Source of the DNA: CAJCJE01 sp963818685
GTDB taxonomy: Bacteria; Actinomycetota; Actinomycetes; Mycobacteriales; Pseudonocardiaceae
DNA length: 64,000 nt
Assembly (NCBI GenBank): GCA_963818685.1
Contig: CAWFTJ010000005.1
Span: 248,001-312,000 of the forward strand
Direction of reading: 5' to 3'
Position numbers and translations under genes: made by a program. Below, in pieces: positions 25,196 through 32,958 of this stretch. The notes below the pieces were generated by a model that searched no databases, was not told where the DNA came from, and saw nothing but the letters and a program-made list of their open reading frames with translations. Every line of letters begins with the position of its first letter. Within the stretch, counting starts at the first letter, position 1.

Positions 25196-25242
25196 GTCAT
25201 AACAGCGTCCGACTGACGTCATAAGGCCGTCATAACAGCGTC
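25196..25242. repeat. Phased direct repeats GTCATAACAGCGTC
   Basis: A perfect 14-mer occurs at 25196-25209 and 25229-25242, with a shorter copy GTCATAA at 25218-25224. The three start points are 22 and 11 bases apart, i.e. two and one helical turns. The array lies in the 143-base non-coding gap before the small-gene operon. It looks like an iteron or operator array. Confidence 0.5.
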
Positions 25243-25318
25243 GGAAGAACCGCTCCGAATCCCCCTAGCGTCCTAGTTGGGGAGCAGTCGCTTCCTCGAA
25301 GGAGCAAAGGAAGATCAA

Positions 25319-25609
25319 GTGAGCGACATACAACGCTACGCCGGCAACCTGCCCATGAACCGGCAGGAACGCCGAGCACGGCAGGTGGCGACGGGTGTAG
25401 CCCTGGCTGCCCAGGTGGAACAGGCGCGGCTCCACGCTATCGCCAGCACCACCCAGTTCGGCATGTTCCAGTACGTGCAGGTCAAGCGACTTCAGAGCGA
25501 CCTTGAGCACGTCTGCCCGGATGCCGCCGAGGGGTTGGCAGCCCTCGCCAACAACGCCCTGTTCGAGATGACCCGGAGCCTCCAGCAGTTCGGTCAGGAC
25601 ATCGGATGA
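25319..25609 (+). CDS. Small element protein, first of an overlapping chain
   Basis: A 96-residue, mostly helical basic-to-acidic protein (MNRQERRARQVATGVALAAQVEQARLH region). GTG 25319 follows GAAGGAGCAAAGGAAG. Its stop overlaps the next ATG by 4 bases. No family recognised; genes of this kind are common companions of actinomycete transfer ATPases. Confidence 0.65.
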   Translation: MSDIQRYAGNLPMNRQERRARQVATGVALAAQVEQARLHAIASTTQFGMFQYVQVKRLQSDLEHVCPDAAEGLAALANNALFEMTRSLQQFGQDIG

Positions 25610-25878
25610 ACATCACCGCACCCCTGTTCGTGCTCATCGGCGGCCTGGCGTTCGTGGGCGGCTTCCTGGTCGGCTCGGCGGTATTCGCTTACGTCCTGCG
25701 ACAGCGGGAGCAGCGCGTAGCAACCAAGATCAAGGCCATCGAGGCTGTTCGGCACTACCTCTACCGGCATGGCATCGAACTGTCGACGTGGGTGGCCTCC
25801 GTCATCGACGGCGAGCGCCAGGAGCGAGCCACGCGGCAGTCCCGACGTTGGTGCCAGCGTGGTTGGTGGTCGAAGTGA
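25606..25878 (+). CDS. Small single-pass membrane protein
   Basis: A 90-residue protein with one N-terminal transmembrane helix (FVLIGGLAFVGGFLVGSAVF, about residues 8-28) and a basic cytoplasmic tail rich in Arg. The ATG overlaps the preceding stop (ATGA) and its own stop overlaps the next GTG. Probably a transfer- or maintenance-associated membrane protein; function unknown. Confidence 0.65.
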   Translation: MNITAPLFVLIGGLAFVGGFLVGSAVFAYVLRQREQRVATKIKAIEAVRHYLYRHGIELSTWVASVIDGERQERATRQSRRWCQRGWWSK

Positions 25879-26078
25879 GCGACCAGGAACGGCAGGCCGC
25901 CGGTACTCGTTCGACAGCGTGCCCGGCCGACACCTCCCACCTTGACGCGCTGACCCTCGAACTGCTGCGGACTTGGCGGCAGTTGTGGCGGACGCTCGGA
26001 CAGCTCCAACGGCTCCGGGCGGTTGAGGCAGCGTCATGCGCGGCCTGCCCGCTGCGGCGGGGTGGCCAGCGTGGCTGA
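25875..26078 (+). CDS. Small soluble element protein
   Basis: A 67-residue frame (MSDQERQAAGTRSTACPADTS, then a helical LDALTLELLRTWRQLWRTLGQL). GTG 25875 overlaps the stop of the preceding gene by 4 bases. Two closely spaced Cys near the end (CAACP) could bind a metal. No family recognised. Confidence 0.5.
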   Translation: MSDQERQAAGTRSTACPADTSHLDALTLELLRTWRQLWRTLGQLQRLRAVEAASCAACPLRRGGQRG

Positions 26079-26271
26079 GCCGGTCCGCCTGACTGTTACG
26101 ACCATTACCAAGCTGACGGATGCCGCCAGCGCCTTGTTCTCCCTGCTCTACGGATTGGAACGGGCGCAAAAGGTGGTAGCCAAGGAACGGCTTCGCGCCG
26201 AACTAATGAACCTCGACGTGTTCGCCCACAGCACCCTTGATGGCGAACCGGACGACTGGCCAGGGCGGTAG
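26071..26271 (+). CDS. Small helical element protein
   Basis: A 66-residue frame starting at GTG 26071, overlapping the previous gene by 8 bases. It is predicted helical (ITKLTDAASALFSLLYGLERAQKVVAKERLRAELM). No family recognised; support comes from its position in the tightly packed chain. Confidence 0.5.
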   Translation: MAEPVRLTVTTITKLTDAASALFSLLYGLERAQKVVAKERLRAELMNLDVFAHSTLDGEPDDWPGR

Positions 26272-26273
26272 CC

Positions 26274-26447
26274 ATGCAGCCAGGCGGAATTCGTCGACGG
26301 CTGGTGGCGGGGCTGACGGTCGTGCTGGCCGTCGCCCTGTTCGCGCAGTACGTCCAGGCGCTCTTGGTGCCGCTCATTCCATTGTTGGTCGTTATGGTTT
26401 CCCTGCTCGGCCTTGGCGGGCTACTACTCGGTCGGTTTCGGCGATAA
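26274..26447 (+). CDS. 57-residue two-helix membrane protein
   Basis: ATG 26274, two bases after the previous stop, encodes a very hydrophobic peptide with basic ends: MQPGGIRRRLVAGLTVVLAV is followed by two membrane helices and the tail GRFRR. It fits a small inner-membrane accessory protein. It ends the first small-gene cluster, just before the operator region. Confidence 0.55.
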   Translation: MQPGGIRRRLVAGLTVVLAVALFAQYVQALLVPLIPLLVVMVSLLGLGGLLLGRFRR

Positions 26448-26499
26448 GGCTGCAATGCGGCAGCCTTACGCCACTTGTTCGTGTTGTGAATTCTACGGC

Positions 26500-26528
26500 T
26501 TGCTTGTTGCGTTGGCGCAACATATAAC
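26500..26528 (+). promoter_or_regulatory. Transfer operon promoter with operator 1 in the spacer
   Basis: TTGCTT (26500-26505) and TATAAC (26523-26528) are 17 bases apart. The spacer is almost exactly filled by the palindrome GTTGCGTTGGCGCAAC (26506-26521). A repressor bound here would block RNA polymerase. The same palindrome recurs 38 bases downstream and before the XRE gene at 30122. Confidence 0.7.
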
Positions 26529-26543
26529 AATGGGTAGGGCTTT

Positions 26544-26559
26544 GTTGCGTTTGCGCAAC
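26544..26559. promoter_or_regulatory. Operator 2, GTTGCG-TTTG-CGCAAC
   Basis: A perfect 6-4-6 palindrome with the same arms as operator 1, starting 38 bases after it. It overlaps a possible second -35 (TTGCGT) with TTATAT about 18 bases later. Twin sites allow cooperative binding by an XRE dimer pair. Confidence 0.65.
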
Positions 26560-26603
26560 GTGGCACTGTTATATCAAACGGTAAGCAGTGAGGGTACGAG
26601 CAG

Positions 26604-26774
26604 ATGGGAGCATGGTATATACGCATCACGGGGAAGCGTCGGAAAGACGTTGACCTCAACCTTATTGTGCAAGCGGTGATCGCCTTGGGCGAGCAACTGC
26701 GCGAAGAAGAACGGCAAGCCGCTGCCAAAGCACAACGGCCACCGGATGAGACCGGCACGGAGGCAACGCCATGA
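26604..26774 (+). CDS. 56-residue charged protein preceding the transfer ATPase
   Basis: ATG 26604 encodes MGAWYIRITGKRRKDVDLN and a Glu/Arg-rich helix ending in a Pro-rich tail. A GTGAGGG ribosome-site-like stretch lies upstream, and its stop overlaps the ATG of the VirD4-like gene by 4 bases. It is the first gene behind the operator-controlled promoter. Confidence 0.6.
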   Translation: MGAWYIRITGKRRKDVDLNLIVQAVIALGEQLREEERQAAAKAQRPPDETGTEATP

Positions 26775-29077
26775 GCGCGGCACTTTCCTTGCTGGGGTTG
26801 GTATTCGGGCTAGCCGTGTTGGCGCTTATCGTGGCTGCCCGGTGGTCAGAGATGACAAGTTGGCGTTTGTCGCTGGTGGCCTACGAACTGCACTTGCCCG
26901 CCAACTTTAGTGTGGACGCCGTGTCGGCATTTCTTAGTGGTACGCAGGCGATGACGCACCCCATGCGCTTTTCTTTACTACCTTTGCCTCCGGTGTGCTT
27001 GGAAGTCGTCAGCACGGCACGAGGCATCAGCTACTTTATATTAGTCACCAAGCGCGATGCGCCGAAACTGCTCGGCAGCCTTCGTGCTGCGATGCCCGGC
27101 GCCAGAATTACCGAAGCGCCGGCTTATGTGCAGACACGGCCACGTTGGCAAATCGCGGCTGAGTTGACGATGACAAGTTATGACCGGCCGCTGGCGATTG
27201 AGCGCGCCGAACAAACGAGTATGGCACTGTTGGCGTCGCTCCAACCCATCGTGGGCGACGGTACCGAGGTGCGGTTGCAATATATTTTCACCAGCGCGGG
27301 AACCGCCCGGCCAGTACCAACCCCTAGCGCCCGAAACAACAACTCCGTGGCCTGGGCATGGGAAAACACCGTGCCGCAGGACGCCGAAGCCGTCCAAGCC
27401 GCCAGAGCGAAACGCCGTGACCCGCTGCTGATGGCGGTAGCCAGGGTTGGCGTTGCCGCGCCCAACGAGGCGCAGGCACGCGCCCTGTTCGGCCGGGTAT
27501 GGAATAATTACCACGGTTTGAACAATGTCGGAGTACGGTTGCGTCGCCGTATGGTGCCATCCGCAGTAGTTGCCGACCGGCTCAGCCAGCGGAGATATCC
27601 TGTAACCCGCTGGCCATTGCTCTTATCATCGAAAGAGGGAGCCGGACTACTCGCCTTGCCCATCGGGACACATCGTTTACCCGGTTTGTCGTTGGGAGCT
27701 GCCCGCCAATTGCCGCCACCCGTGAATATGCCAAGCTGCGGTGCGCTTATCGGGACGAGTAACTATCCCGGCATGACAAACCATCCACTGACGCTGACCA
27801 CCACCGACCGCCTGCGGCATATGCACCTGATGTCGCCGACCGGTGCCGGTAAGTCCACGCTTATGGCGCGGTTGGCGCTCGCTGACATCGAAGCCGGGCG
27901 AAGCGTCATTGTCATTGACCCGAAAAATGATCTCGTTGACGCCATCCTGGCACGCATCCCTGAACATCGCCGTGACGACGTCGTCGTGCTCAACCCGGCC
28001 GCCACCGTTGGCCATATCGTGGGCTTTAACCCGCTCAACGTCTCTGGAGGGGGCGACCATGCCCGCGAGCTGGTAGCCGATCACGTGCTCGGTATCTTTC
28101 ACTCCATATACCGTGAGTTTTGGGGACCTCGCACTGACGACATTTTGCGCGCCGCATTGCTGACGCTGACGCATACGACCGCACCGGACGGGACGGCGTT
28201 CACACTGATCGAAGTTCCGGAGCTACTGACTAATCCAGTCTTACGCCGCTACGTCAGTACGCAAACCTCGCTGCCTTCTCACTTGCGTCAGTATTGGCGG
28301 CAGTTCGACGCCATGAGCGAGGACGCGCGCATGAACGCCATTGGCAGTGTTCTCAACAAACTGCGTGCCTTCACCATGCGTACGCCTGTCCGTCTCATGC
28401 TGGGGCAAAGCCAGGGGGTTCGGCTGGATTATCACTTTTGCCGCAAAGGAATACTCCTGGTACCACTATCGAAAGGCACACTCGGCGGTGAGACGGCCAA
28501 CCTTTTGGGCTCATTGCTGGTGGCCGCACTCTGGCAAGCCACGCTGGGCCGTATCCGTCTGCCTGCCGACCGCAGGCCAGCCATGTTCGCCTACCTTGAC
28601 GAGTTCCAAGATGTCGTACGCCTCGGCGTCGGCACCGACTTGGCGGACATGCTGGCGCAGGCGCGCGGGTTGGGGCTTGGTTTGGTACTCGCCCATCAGT
28701 ACCTCAGCCAGTTGCCCGAAGCCATCCAACAGGCCGTGCTCGGGACGGTACGGACACAAGTCACGTTCCAGTGCGAGTACGCCGATGCGGCCGTACTCGC
28801 CAGACGGTTCGCACCGCTGACGTCCGACGACCTCCAGGGCTTGGGTGCCTACGAGATCGCGGCACGGCTGTCCATGAACGGCAGCACGCTCAGCCCGGTG
28901 ACAGGTACCACGCTGCCCCTTGATGCACCGAGCGGTGACGCTGACGAGCTGGCCGCCATCAGCCGCAACCGCTTCGGCCTGGCGCGTGCCGACGTTGAGG
29001 CTGGACTTCGGGCACGTATCGCCGTGGCCTCGAACGACAGCACGGTCGGCCGTCGCCGGCGTGGAGGTTCGGTATGA
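26771..29077 (+). CDS. VirD4/TraD-like conjugative transfer ATPase
   Basis: A 768-residue protein with an N-terminal membrane helix (about residues 4-24), a central region and a RecA/HerA-type motor: Walker A SPTGAGKST near residues 355-363, Walker B AYLDEFQD near 606-613, and later AHQYLSQLPEAIQQAVLGTVRTQV-type sequence of coupling proteins. It should pump DNA at the membrane during transfer. It is preceded and followed by 4-base gene overlaps. Whether it moves single- or double-stranded DNA cannot be seen. Confidence 0.85.
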   Translation: MSAALSLLGLVFGLAVLALIVAARWSEMTSWRLSLVAYELHLPANFSVDAVSAFLSGTQAMTHPMRFSLLPLPPVCLEVVSTARGISYFILVTKRDAPKLLGSLRAAMPGARITEAPAYVQTRPRWQIAAELTMTSYDRPLAIERAEQTSMALLASLQPIVGDGTEVRLQYIFTSAGTARPVPTPSARNNNSVAWAWENTVPQDAEAVQAARAKRRDPLLMAVARVGVAAPNEAQARALFGRVWNNYHGLNNVGVRLRRRMVPSAVVADRLSQRRYPVTRWPLLLSSKEGAGLLALPIGTHRLPGLSLGAARQLPPPVNMPSCGALIGTSNYPGMTNHPLTLTTTDRLRHMHLMSPTGAGKSTLMARLALADIEAGRSVIVIDPKNDLVDAILARIPEHRRDDVVVLNPAATVGHIVGFNPLNVSGGGDHARELVADHVLGIFHSIYREFWGPRTDDILRAALLTLTHTTAPDGTAFTLIEVPELLTNPVLRRYVSTQTSLPSHLRQYWRQFDAMSEDARMNAIGSVLNKLRAFTMRTPVRLMLGQSQGVRLDYHFCRKGILLVPLSKGTLGGETANLLGSLLVAALWQATLGRIRLPADRRPAMFAYLDEFQDVVRLGVGTDLADMLAQARGLGLGLVLAHQYLSQLPEAIQQAVLGTVRTQVTFQCEYADAAVLARRFAPLTSDDLQGLGAYEIAARLSMNGSTLSPVTGTTLPLDAPSGDADELAAISRNRFGLARADVEAGLRARIAVASNDSTVGRRRRGGSV

Positions 29078-29211
29078 GCCGTGTTGGTCTCGACGTTGGT
29101 ATCGGTGTTGACGTCGTTACTGACCTCGGAACGGCGTTGCCGCTGGCCAGCGGCCGGAATGCGCCAATAACGACGGGGAAGCTCTGGTACTCCCCAAGGA
29201 GTTCGTTGTGA
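29074..29211 (+). CDS. 45-residue linker gene with 4-base overlaps on both sides
   Basis: ATG 29074 overlaps the transfer ATPase stop (ATGA), and its own stop overlaps the GTG of the replication-relaxation gene (GTGA). The peptide begins MSRVGLDVGIGVDVVTDLG. Perfect double coupling is the main support; the sequence matches nothing I know. Confidence 0.45.
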   Translation: MSRVGLDVGIGVDVVTDLGTALPLASGRNAPITTGKLWYSPRSSL

Positions 29212-30023
29212 GCGGGAGCCAGCGTCCGCAGCGGGTGCGGCAGCATCACGTGGAGTGGGTGGCCGAGCGGCTCAGCGTGCGGGATTGGCAGGTCGTTGCC
29301 GCTGTCGCCCGCGTGCGGCTGCTCACCGGTTCCCAGCTCGAACGCCTGGCCTTCCCTGACCTCACCGGGCGTTCTCGGTCTGTTGTCCGGTGGCGGGTGC
29401 TGAAGCGACTTGTTGACTGGCGCGTGTTGACCTCCTTGGGGCGGAGGGTGGGCGGCACTGCGCGCGGTTCAGGGGCAGCGGCCTACGCGCTCGATACGGC
29501 CGGTTTGGCGCTGGTACGCCTCCGGGACGGCAAACAGGGTGCGGTGCCGACACGGCGGCCAGGTCTGCCAGGCGAGCGGTTCGTCCGGCACGTGCTCAGC
29601 GTCTCCGAGCTGTACGTCCGTCTCGTGGAAGCCGGACAAGCTGGTGGCCTGACGCTCGATGACTTCCGCGCCGAACCAATGGCGTGGATAGCGGATGGCC
29701 TGGGCGGTTGGCTCAAACCGGACGCGTTCGTATCAGTTTCAGCGGGTGATGTAACCGATGATTGGTTTCTTGAACTTGATTTGTCTACTGAGCATATACC
29801 TACCTTGCGCCGCAAGGTAGAGACGTACCTTGATTTTTACGAACGGGGGCAACTCGGCCCGAATGGCGTCATGCCAAGGGTGCTCTTTGTGGTGCCGGAT
29901 GAGCAACGTCAGACGGCTATACAGACCATGCTCGACCAGTTGCCCTCGCCAACAAACACACTGTTTCAGGTGGTGACTGGCCGTAACTTTATTCGGCACA
30001 TCGCGCGGGTACTCCGAGAGTAA
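29208..30023 (+). CDS. Replication-relaxation family protein
   Basis: A 271-residue protein of the PF13814 type. The N-terminal winged-helix-like part reads VAAVARVRLLTGSQLERLAF and RWRVLKRLVDWRVLTSLGRRVGG; the C-terminal half has strand-rich DDWFLELDLSTEHIPTLRRKVETYLDFYERG, reminiscent of a nuclease-like core with conserved acidic residues. AAGGAG precedes GTG 29208. Members occur on actinobacterial plasmids and conjugative elements and are thought to act in replication or DNA processing. Confidence 0.8.
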   Translation: MSGSQRPQRVRQHHVEWVAERLSVRDWQVVAAVARVRLLTGSQLERLAFPDLTGRSRSVVRWRVLKRLVDWRVLTSLGRRVGGTARGSGAAAYALDTAGLALVRLRDGKQGAVPTRRPGLPGERFVRHVLSVSELYVRLVEAGQAGGLTLDDFRAEPMAWIADGLGGWLKPDAFVSVSAGDVTDDWFLELDLSTEHIPTLRRKVETYLDFYERGQLGPNGVMPRVLFVVPDEQRQTAIQTMLDQLPSPTNTLFQVVTGRNFIRHIARVLRE

Positions 30024-30060
30024 CGTCACCCGTTCGTAGACAATTCTACATGGCGCCACC

Positions 30061-30091
30061 TGTTGCATCTGCGCAACAAGTGCGCGATAAT
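30061..30091 (+). promoter_or_regulatory. Repressor-gene promoter with overlapping operator 3
   Basis: The palindrome TGTTGCATCTGCGCAACA (30061-30078) matches operators 1 and 2. It overlaps a -35-like TTGCAT (30063-30068); a -10-like GATAAT (30086-30091) follows after 17 bases. GCGGAGG lies before the XRE ATG at 30122. This indicates autoregulation of the XRE-ImmA-recombinase operon. Confidence 0.7.
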
Positions 30092-30121
30092 GGAGGGTAG
30101 TAAGCGGAGGAACGAGAGCCT

Positions 30122-30544
30122 ATGGAACGCAAGAAACTATCACCAACTACGCCGAGTCTCGGCGCTACGATTCTAGCTGGACGGAAAGCGGCAGGGTTAA
30201 CCTTGCGCGACTGCGCCAAGCTGGTAGGTGTGCATTATTCTTATCTCGCCCGTTTGGAAAGCGGCGAATACGACCGACCGGGGCCGGAAACATTACAACG
30301 GCTCGCCGAGACCCTAGAGCTGGACGCTAGCGAACTATTCGCCTTTATCGGCGTCAAGCCCGTCCTGCCCGAACCAAAAATGTACTTTCGGCGCGCCTAC
30401 GGCATGAGTGAGGCCGAGGCGGCCGAAGCTGCCGCAATCATTGAGAATTTGCAGGCACACCAGCGCGAACAACAAGCCAATAAGGCTCAAGAACCTACGA
30501 AAGGGGGAAACCATGACAATACCAACCAAAGCAGCGATGACTAA
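30122..30544 (+). CDS. XRE family repressor (ImmR-like)
   Basis: A 140-residue protein with a Cro/C1-type HTH at about residues 12-70 (LGATILAGRKAAGLTLRDCAKLVGVHYSYLARLESGE). The tail (about 85-140) is helical then polar. A GGAGG site precedes the ATG. The 3' end overlaps the ImmA-like gene by 32 bases. By analogy with ICEBs1 ImmR it probably represses transfer genes through the GTTGC...GCAAC operators at 26506, 26544 and 30062. Confidence 0.85.
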   Translation: MERKKLSPTTPSLGATILAGRKAAGLTLRDCAKLVGVHYSYLARLESGEYDRPGPETLQRLAETLELDASELFAFIGVKPVLPEPKMYFRRAYGMSEAEAAEAAAIIENLQAHQREQQANKAQEPTKGGNHDNTNQSSDD

Positions 30545-31172
30545 ACTCATTGCGGAACTGCGGTCGCTGATACCCAAGCGGCCACTCACCTATGGGGAGT
30601 CTTTGCAGCTTGCGCGCTTGCAAGCTGCCCGATTCCGACGCTGGGCTAATGCCAACGAACCAGAGATTAATCTCATTGGCTTGGTGAAGCAGCGCCTTGT
30701 GCCAGTCAACTTCGTACCAAGCTACCGGCTGAACGGCGAGAGCGGGTTGACTACCAACGCCGTCGGCGGCAAGGTGCAGATGTTTATCAATGAAAACGAG
30801 CCAAGCGTGCGCCAACGCTTTAGCCTGCTGCACGAATTCAAGCATCTGCTCGACTTTGAAGCGGCCGACACGTTGCACAGCAAGCTTGGCCGCGACAATA
30901 AGAAGCTACAAGCGGACATGATCGAGTGGATTGCCAATGAATTTGCGGCGTACGTGCTGATGCCGACTGCACTGGTTAAGCGGGTGTGGTTCAGCACCCA
31001 AGACCTAAGCTTGAGCGCCAACCTGTTTAATGTCTCGACCGAAGCAATGGCGACGCGGTTAGAAAAGCTCGGCCTGATTGGAGAGCGAAAGGCCACGCCG
31101 CGCACGTTCTTCCGACAGGTCGGCACGGTTGCCAAATTGGACATAGATACGCTTATCGGATGCCGGGCGTAG
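30513..31172 (+). CDS. ImmA/IrrE-like zinc metalloprotease
   Basis: A 219-residue protein with the gluzincin motif HEFKH at residues 107-111 and the downstream NEFAAYVLMP segment carrying the third zinc ligand Glu, typical of ImmA/IrrE. ATG 30513 follows AAAGGGGG. These proteases cleave partner XRE repressors to derepress mobile elements. Direct overlap with the repressor gene supports that partnership. Confidence 0.87.
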   Translation: MTIPTKAAMTKLIAELRSLIPKRPLTYGESLQLARLQAARFRRWANANEPEINLIGLVKQRLVPVNFVPSYRLNGESGLTTNAVGGKVQMFINENEPSVRQRFSLLHEFKHLLDFEAADTLHSKLGRDNKKLQADMIEWIANEFAAYVLMPTALVKRVWFSTQDLSLSANLFNVSTEAMATRLEKLGLIGERKATPRTFFRQVGTVAKLDIDTLIGCRA

Positions 31173-31183
31173 GAGAAACGACG

Positions 31184-32950
31184 ATGGCAGAAAACCTCTC
31201 TGACAACACGGTCGAGCAAGGCATTAGCTACTTGCGTGTCAGTTCCAAGCGGCAGATGGACACGGCGGCTGATGTTGACCCGGACGGCAACTCGATTGCA
31301 ACCCAGCGCGAATACACGGGAGCCAAGGCCAAGGCCATGCGTGTAGTGGTTGCGCGGGAGTTTATCGAGCCGGGAACGAGTGCGCAAAGTATCGAGAAAC
31401 GGCCGGTGTTCAGTGAGCTGCTAAAGTACCTACACGAGCACCCTGAAATCCGGTACGTCTTTATCTACATGCGGTCGCGCGCCTTCCGTAACTTCACTGA
31501 TGCGGCGATTACCAAGCGGCAACTTGACAAGATGGGCGTCAAGCTCATCTCGGCCAAGGAAGATTTCGGCGAGGGCATCATGGCTGACGCTATGGAAGCC
31601 GTCACCGACATCATGAACGAAGTACAGGTCCGGCTGAGTGGGCAAGATATCTCGGTAAAAATGTTGCACAAGGCGCAGAATGGCGGCACTAACGGCAAGG
31701 CCAAACTCGGCTACCTCAATGGCGTGAAGTACGTCGATGGACGCCGCGTCAATACAGTCATCGTTGACGAGGAACGAGCTAAATACATACCGATGGCCTT
31801 TGAGCTCATGGCCACCGGCCGCTATGCCAATGTCGAGCAACTCCGCGACAAGCTCACCGATGCCGGGCTGCGGATGCCCGGCAGTGGCCAGCCGATCTCG
31901 GTACAAACGATCTGGAAGTTGTTGCGGGATAGGTACTACGTCGGCTCGGTCATCTACAAAGGCATGGAATACCCCGGCCGCCATACGGCGCTCATCTCCG
32001 AAGAACTATTCGAGTGCGTACAGCGAGTGCTTGACTCACACAGCGGTAGCGGTACCCGGCAACGGACGCATTACCACTACCTGAAAGGCGTCATCTGGTG
32101 TGCACGTTGCAAGCAACGTTTCATGGTGCAACGCACCAAGAACAGGCACAACCCGGAAGGCGAATATTATTACTTCTTCTGTGGCGGACGAGAAGACAAG
32201 ACCTGTGACCAGCCGTACATCTCGATTGAGGCGATGGAACAGGCCGTTGAAGCCCACTACGGCGACCCTGCTTCGGTCTGGCTGCCCGAGGACTTCCGTG
32301 CCCAGGTGCGCGCGATGGTCGATGAGGCAGTAGCTAGCAACCACGAACTGACCGACGACATGCGAGAGCAGTTTGCCCGTCGCCTGACCAAGCTCGATGC
32401 CAAGGAGAGCTACTTGCTCGACCTGGCAGCCGAGGAAGGCTGGCCGAAGGACACCCTACGAGCCAAGGTGACGGCCATCCGCCAGGAGCGGCAAGCCATC
32501 CAGCGCCAACTGAACCAAGCTGAACGGCAGCTCGACACTGGCCGGGGAGTCTTTGGCCAGGCGCTCACCCTGCTGGACGATCCGCACGCCCTGTATCGCC
32601 GTGGCAACGAAACTGTCCGAAGCATCCTAAACCGAGCATTCTTCACGAAGCTCTACGTCGATGGGCGCAAGGCGCGCGTGGTTGACCATGAGCTACGGGA
32701 ACCGTTCGACATGCTGAGCGAGGCGTACCGGCTCTATCGAGACCACCGGCAGGGCGGACGGACTTACCACCGCCGTACGGTCGTCCAGACGCCAAACAGC
32801 GCCGCTCACGATGACGTGACCGGCGCTGCTGACGACCGGGAGCAGATGATCCGCTCCCTTGCCCTGTCCCTTGCGGGTCAGGTTTCTAGTACTGCTGTGA
32901 TGGTGGGGCGCCTTGGGATCGAACCCAGAACCCAAGGATTAAAAGTTTGA
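31184..32950 (+). CDS. Large serine recombinase (integrase)
   Basis: A 588-residue integrase. The resolvase domain starts GISYLRVSSKRQ (nucleophile Ser about residue 20) with SRAFRN later; a recombinase domain follows (AKLGYLNGVKYVDG...), then a zinc ribbon (CARC, FFCGGREDKTC) and a coiled-coil region. ATG 31184 has TAGGAG at good spacing and follows the ImmA stop by 11 bases. The last 16 residues, ending RLGIEPRTQGLKV, are encoded by the antisense of a tRNA-Lys 3' half, so the gene reads across the attachment site. Confidence 0.92.
   Translation: MAENLSDNTVEQGISYLRVSSKRQMDTAADVDPDGNSIATQREYTGAKAKAMRVVVAREFIEPGTSAQSIEKRPVFSELLKYLHEHPEIRYVFIYMRSRAFRNFTDAAITKRQLDKMGVKLISAKEDFGEGIMADAMEAVTDIMNEVQVRLSGQDISVKMLHKAQNGGTNGKAKLGYLNGVKYVDGRRVNTVIVDEERAKYIPMAFELMATGRYANVEQLRDKLTDAGLRMPGSGQPISVQTIWKLLRDRYYVGSVIYKGMEYPGRHTALISEELFECVQRVLDSHSGSGTRQRTHYHYLKGVIWCARCKQRFMVQRTKNRHNPEGEYYYFFCGGREDKTCDQPYISIEAMEQAVEAHYGDPASVWLPEDFRAQVRAMVDEAVASNHELTDDMREQFARRLTKLDAKESYLLDLAAEEGWPKDTLRAKVTAIRQERQAIQRQLNQAERQLDTGRGVFGQALTLLDDPHALYRRGNETVRSILNRAFFTKLYVDGRKARVVDHELREPFDMLSEAYRLYRDHRQGGRTYHRRTVVQTPNSAAHDDVTGAADDREQMIRSLALSLAGQVSSTAVMVGRLGIEPRTQGLKV
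32901..32946 (-). other. tRNA-Lys(TTT) 3' half, element attachment site
   Basis: Read on the minus strand the segment starts in the anticodon loop (CTTTTAA), has a 3' anticodon arm, variable loop, T arm with TTCGATC, acceptor strand GCGCCCC, discriminator A and encoded CCA. The 5' half is missing: bases beyond 32946 do not pair with the anticodon stem and are not tRNA. The recombinase terminates inside this fragment. Confidence 0.8.
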
Positions 32951-32958
32951 TCTTGCGA

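Larger units (their letters stand above)
17618..32950. mobile_element. Integrative (probably conjugative) element with serine recombinase
   Basis: The block is visibly lower in GC and less G/C-biased at third positions than both flanks. It carries a VirD4/TraD-like ATPase, a replication-relaxation protein, an XRE/ImmA pair, a large serine recombinase at its right end and cargo at its left. The right border coincides with a tRNA-Lys 3' half at 32901-32946. The left border is placed only by gene content; no second copy of the tRNA fragment is visible, so it is uncertain by a few hundred bases. Confidence 0.8.
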
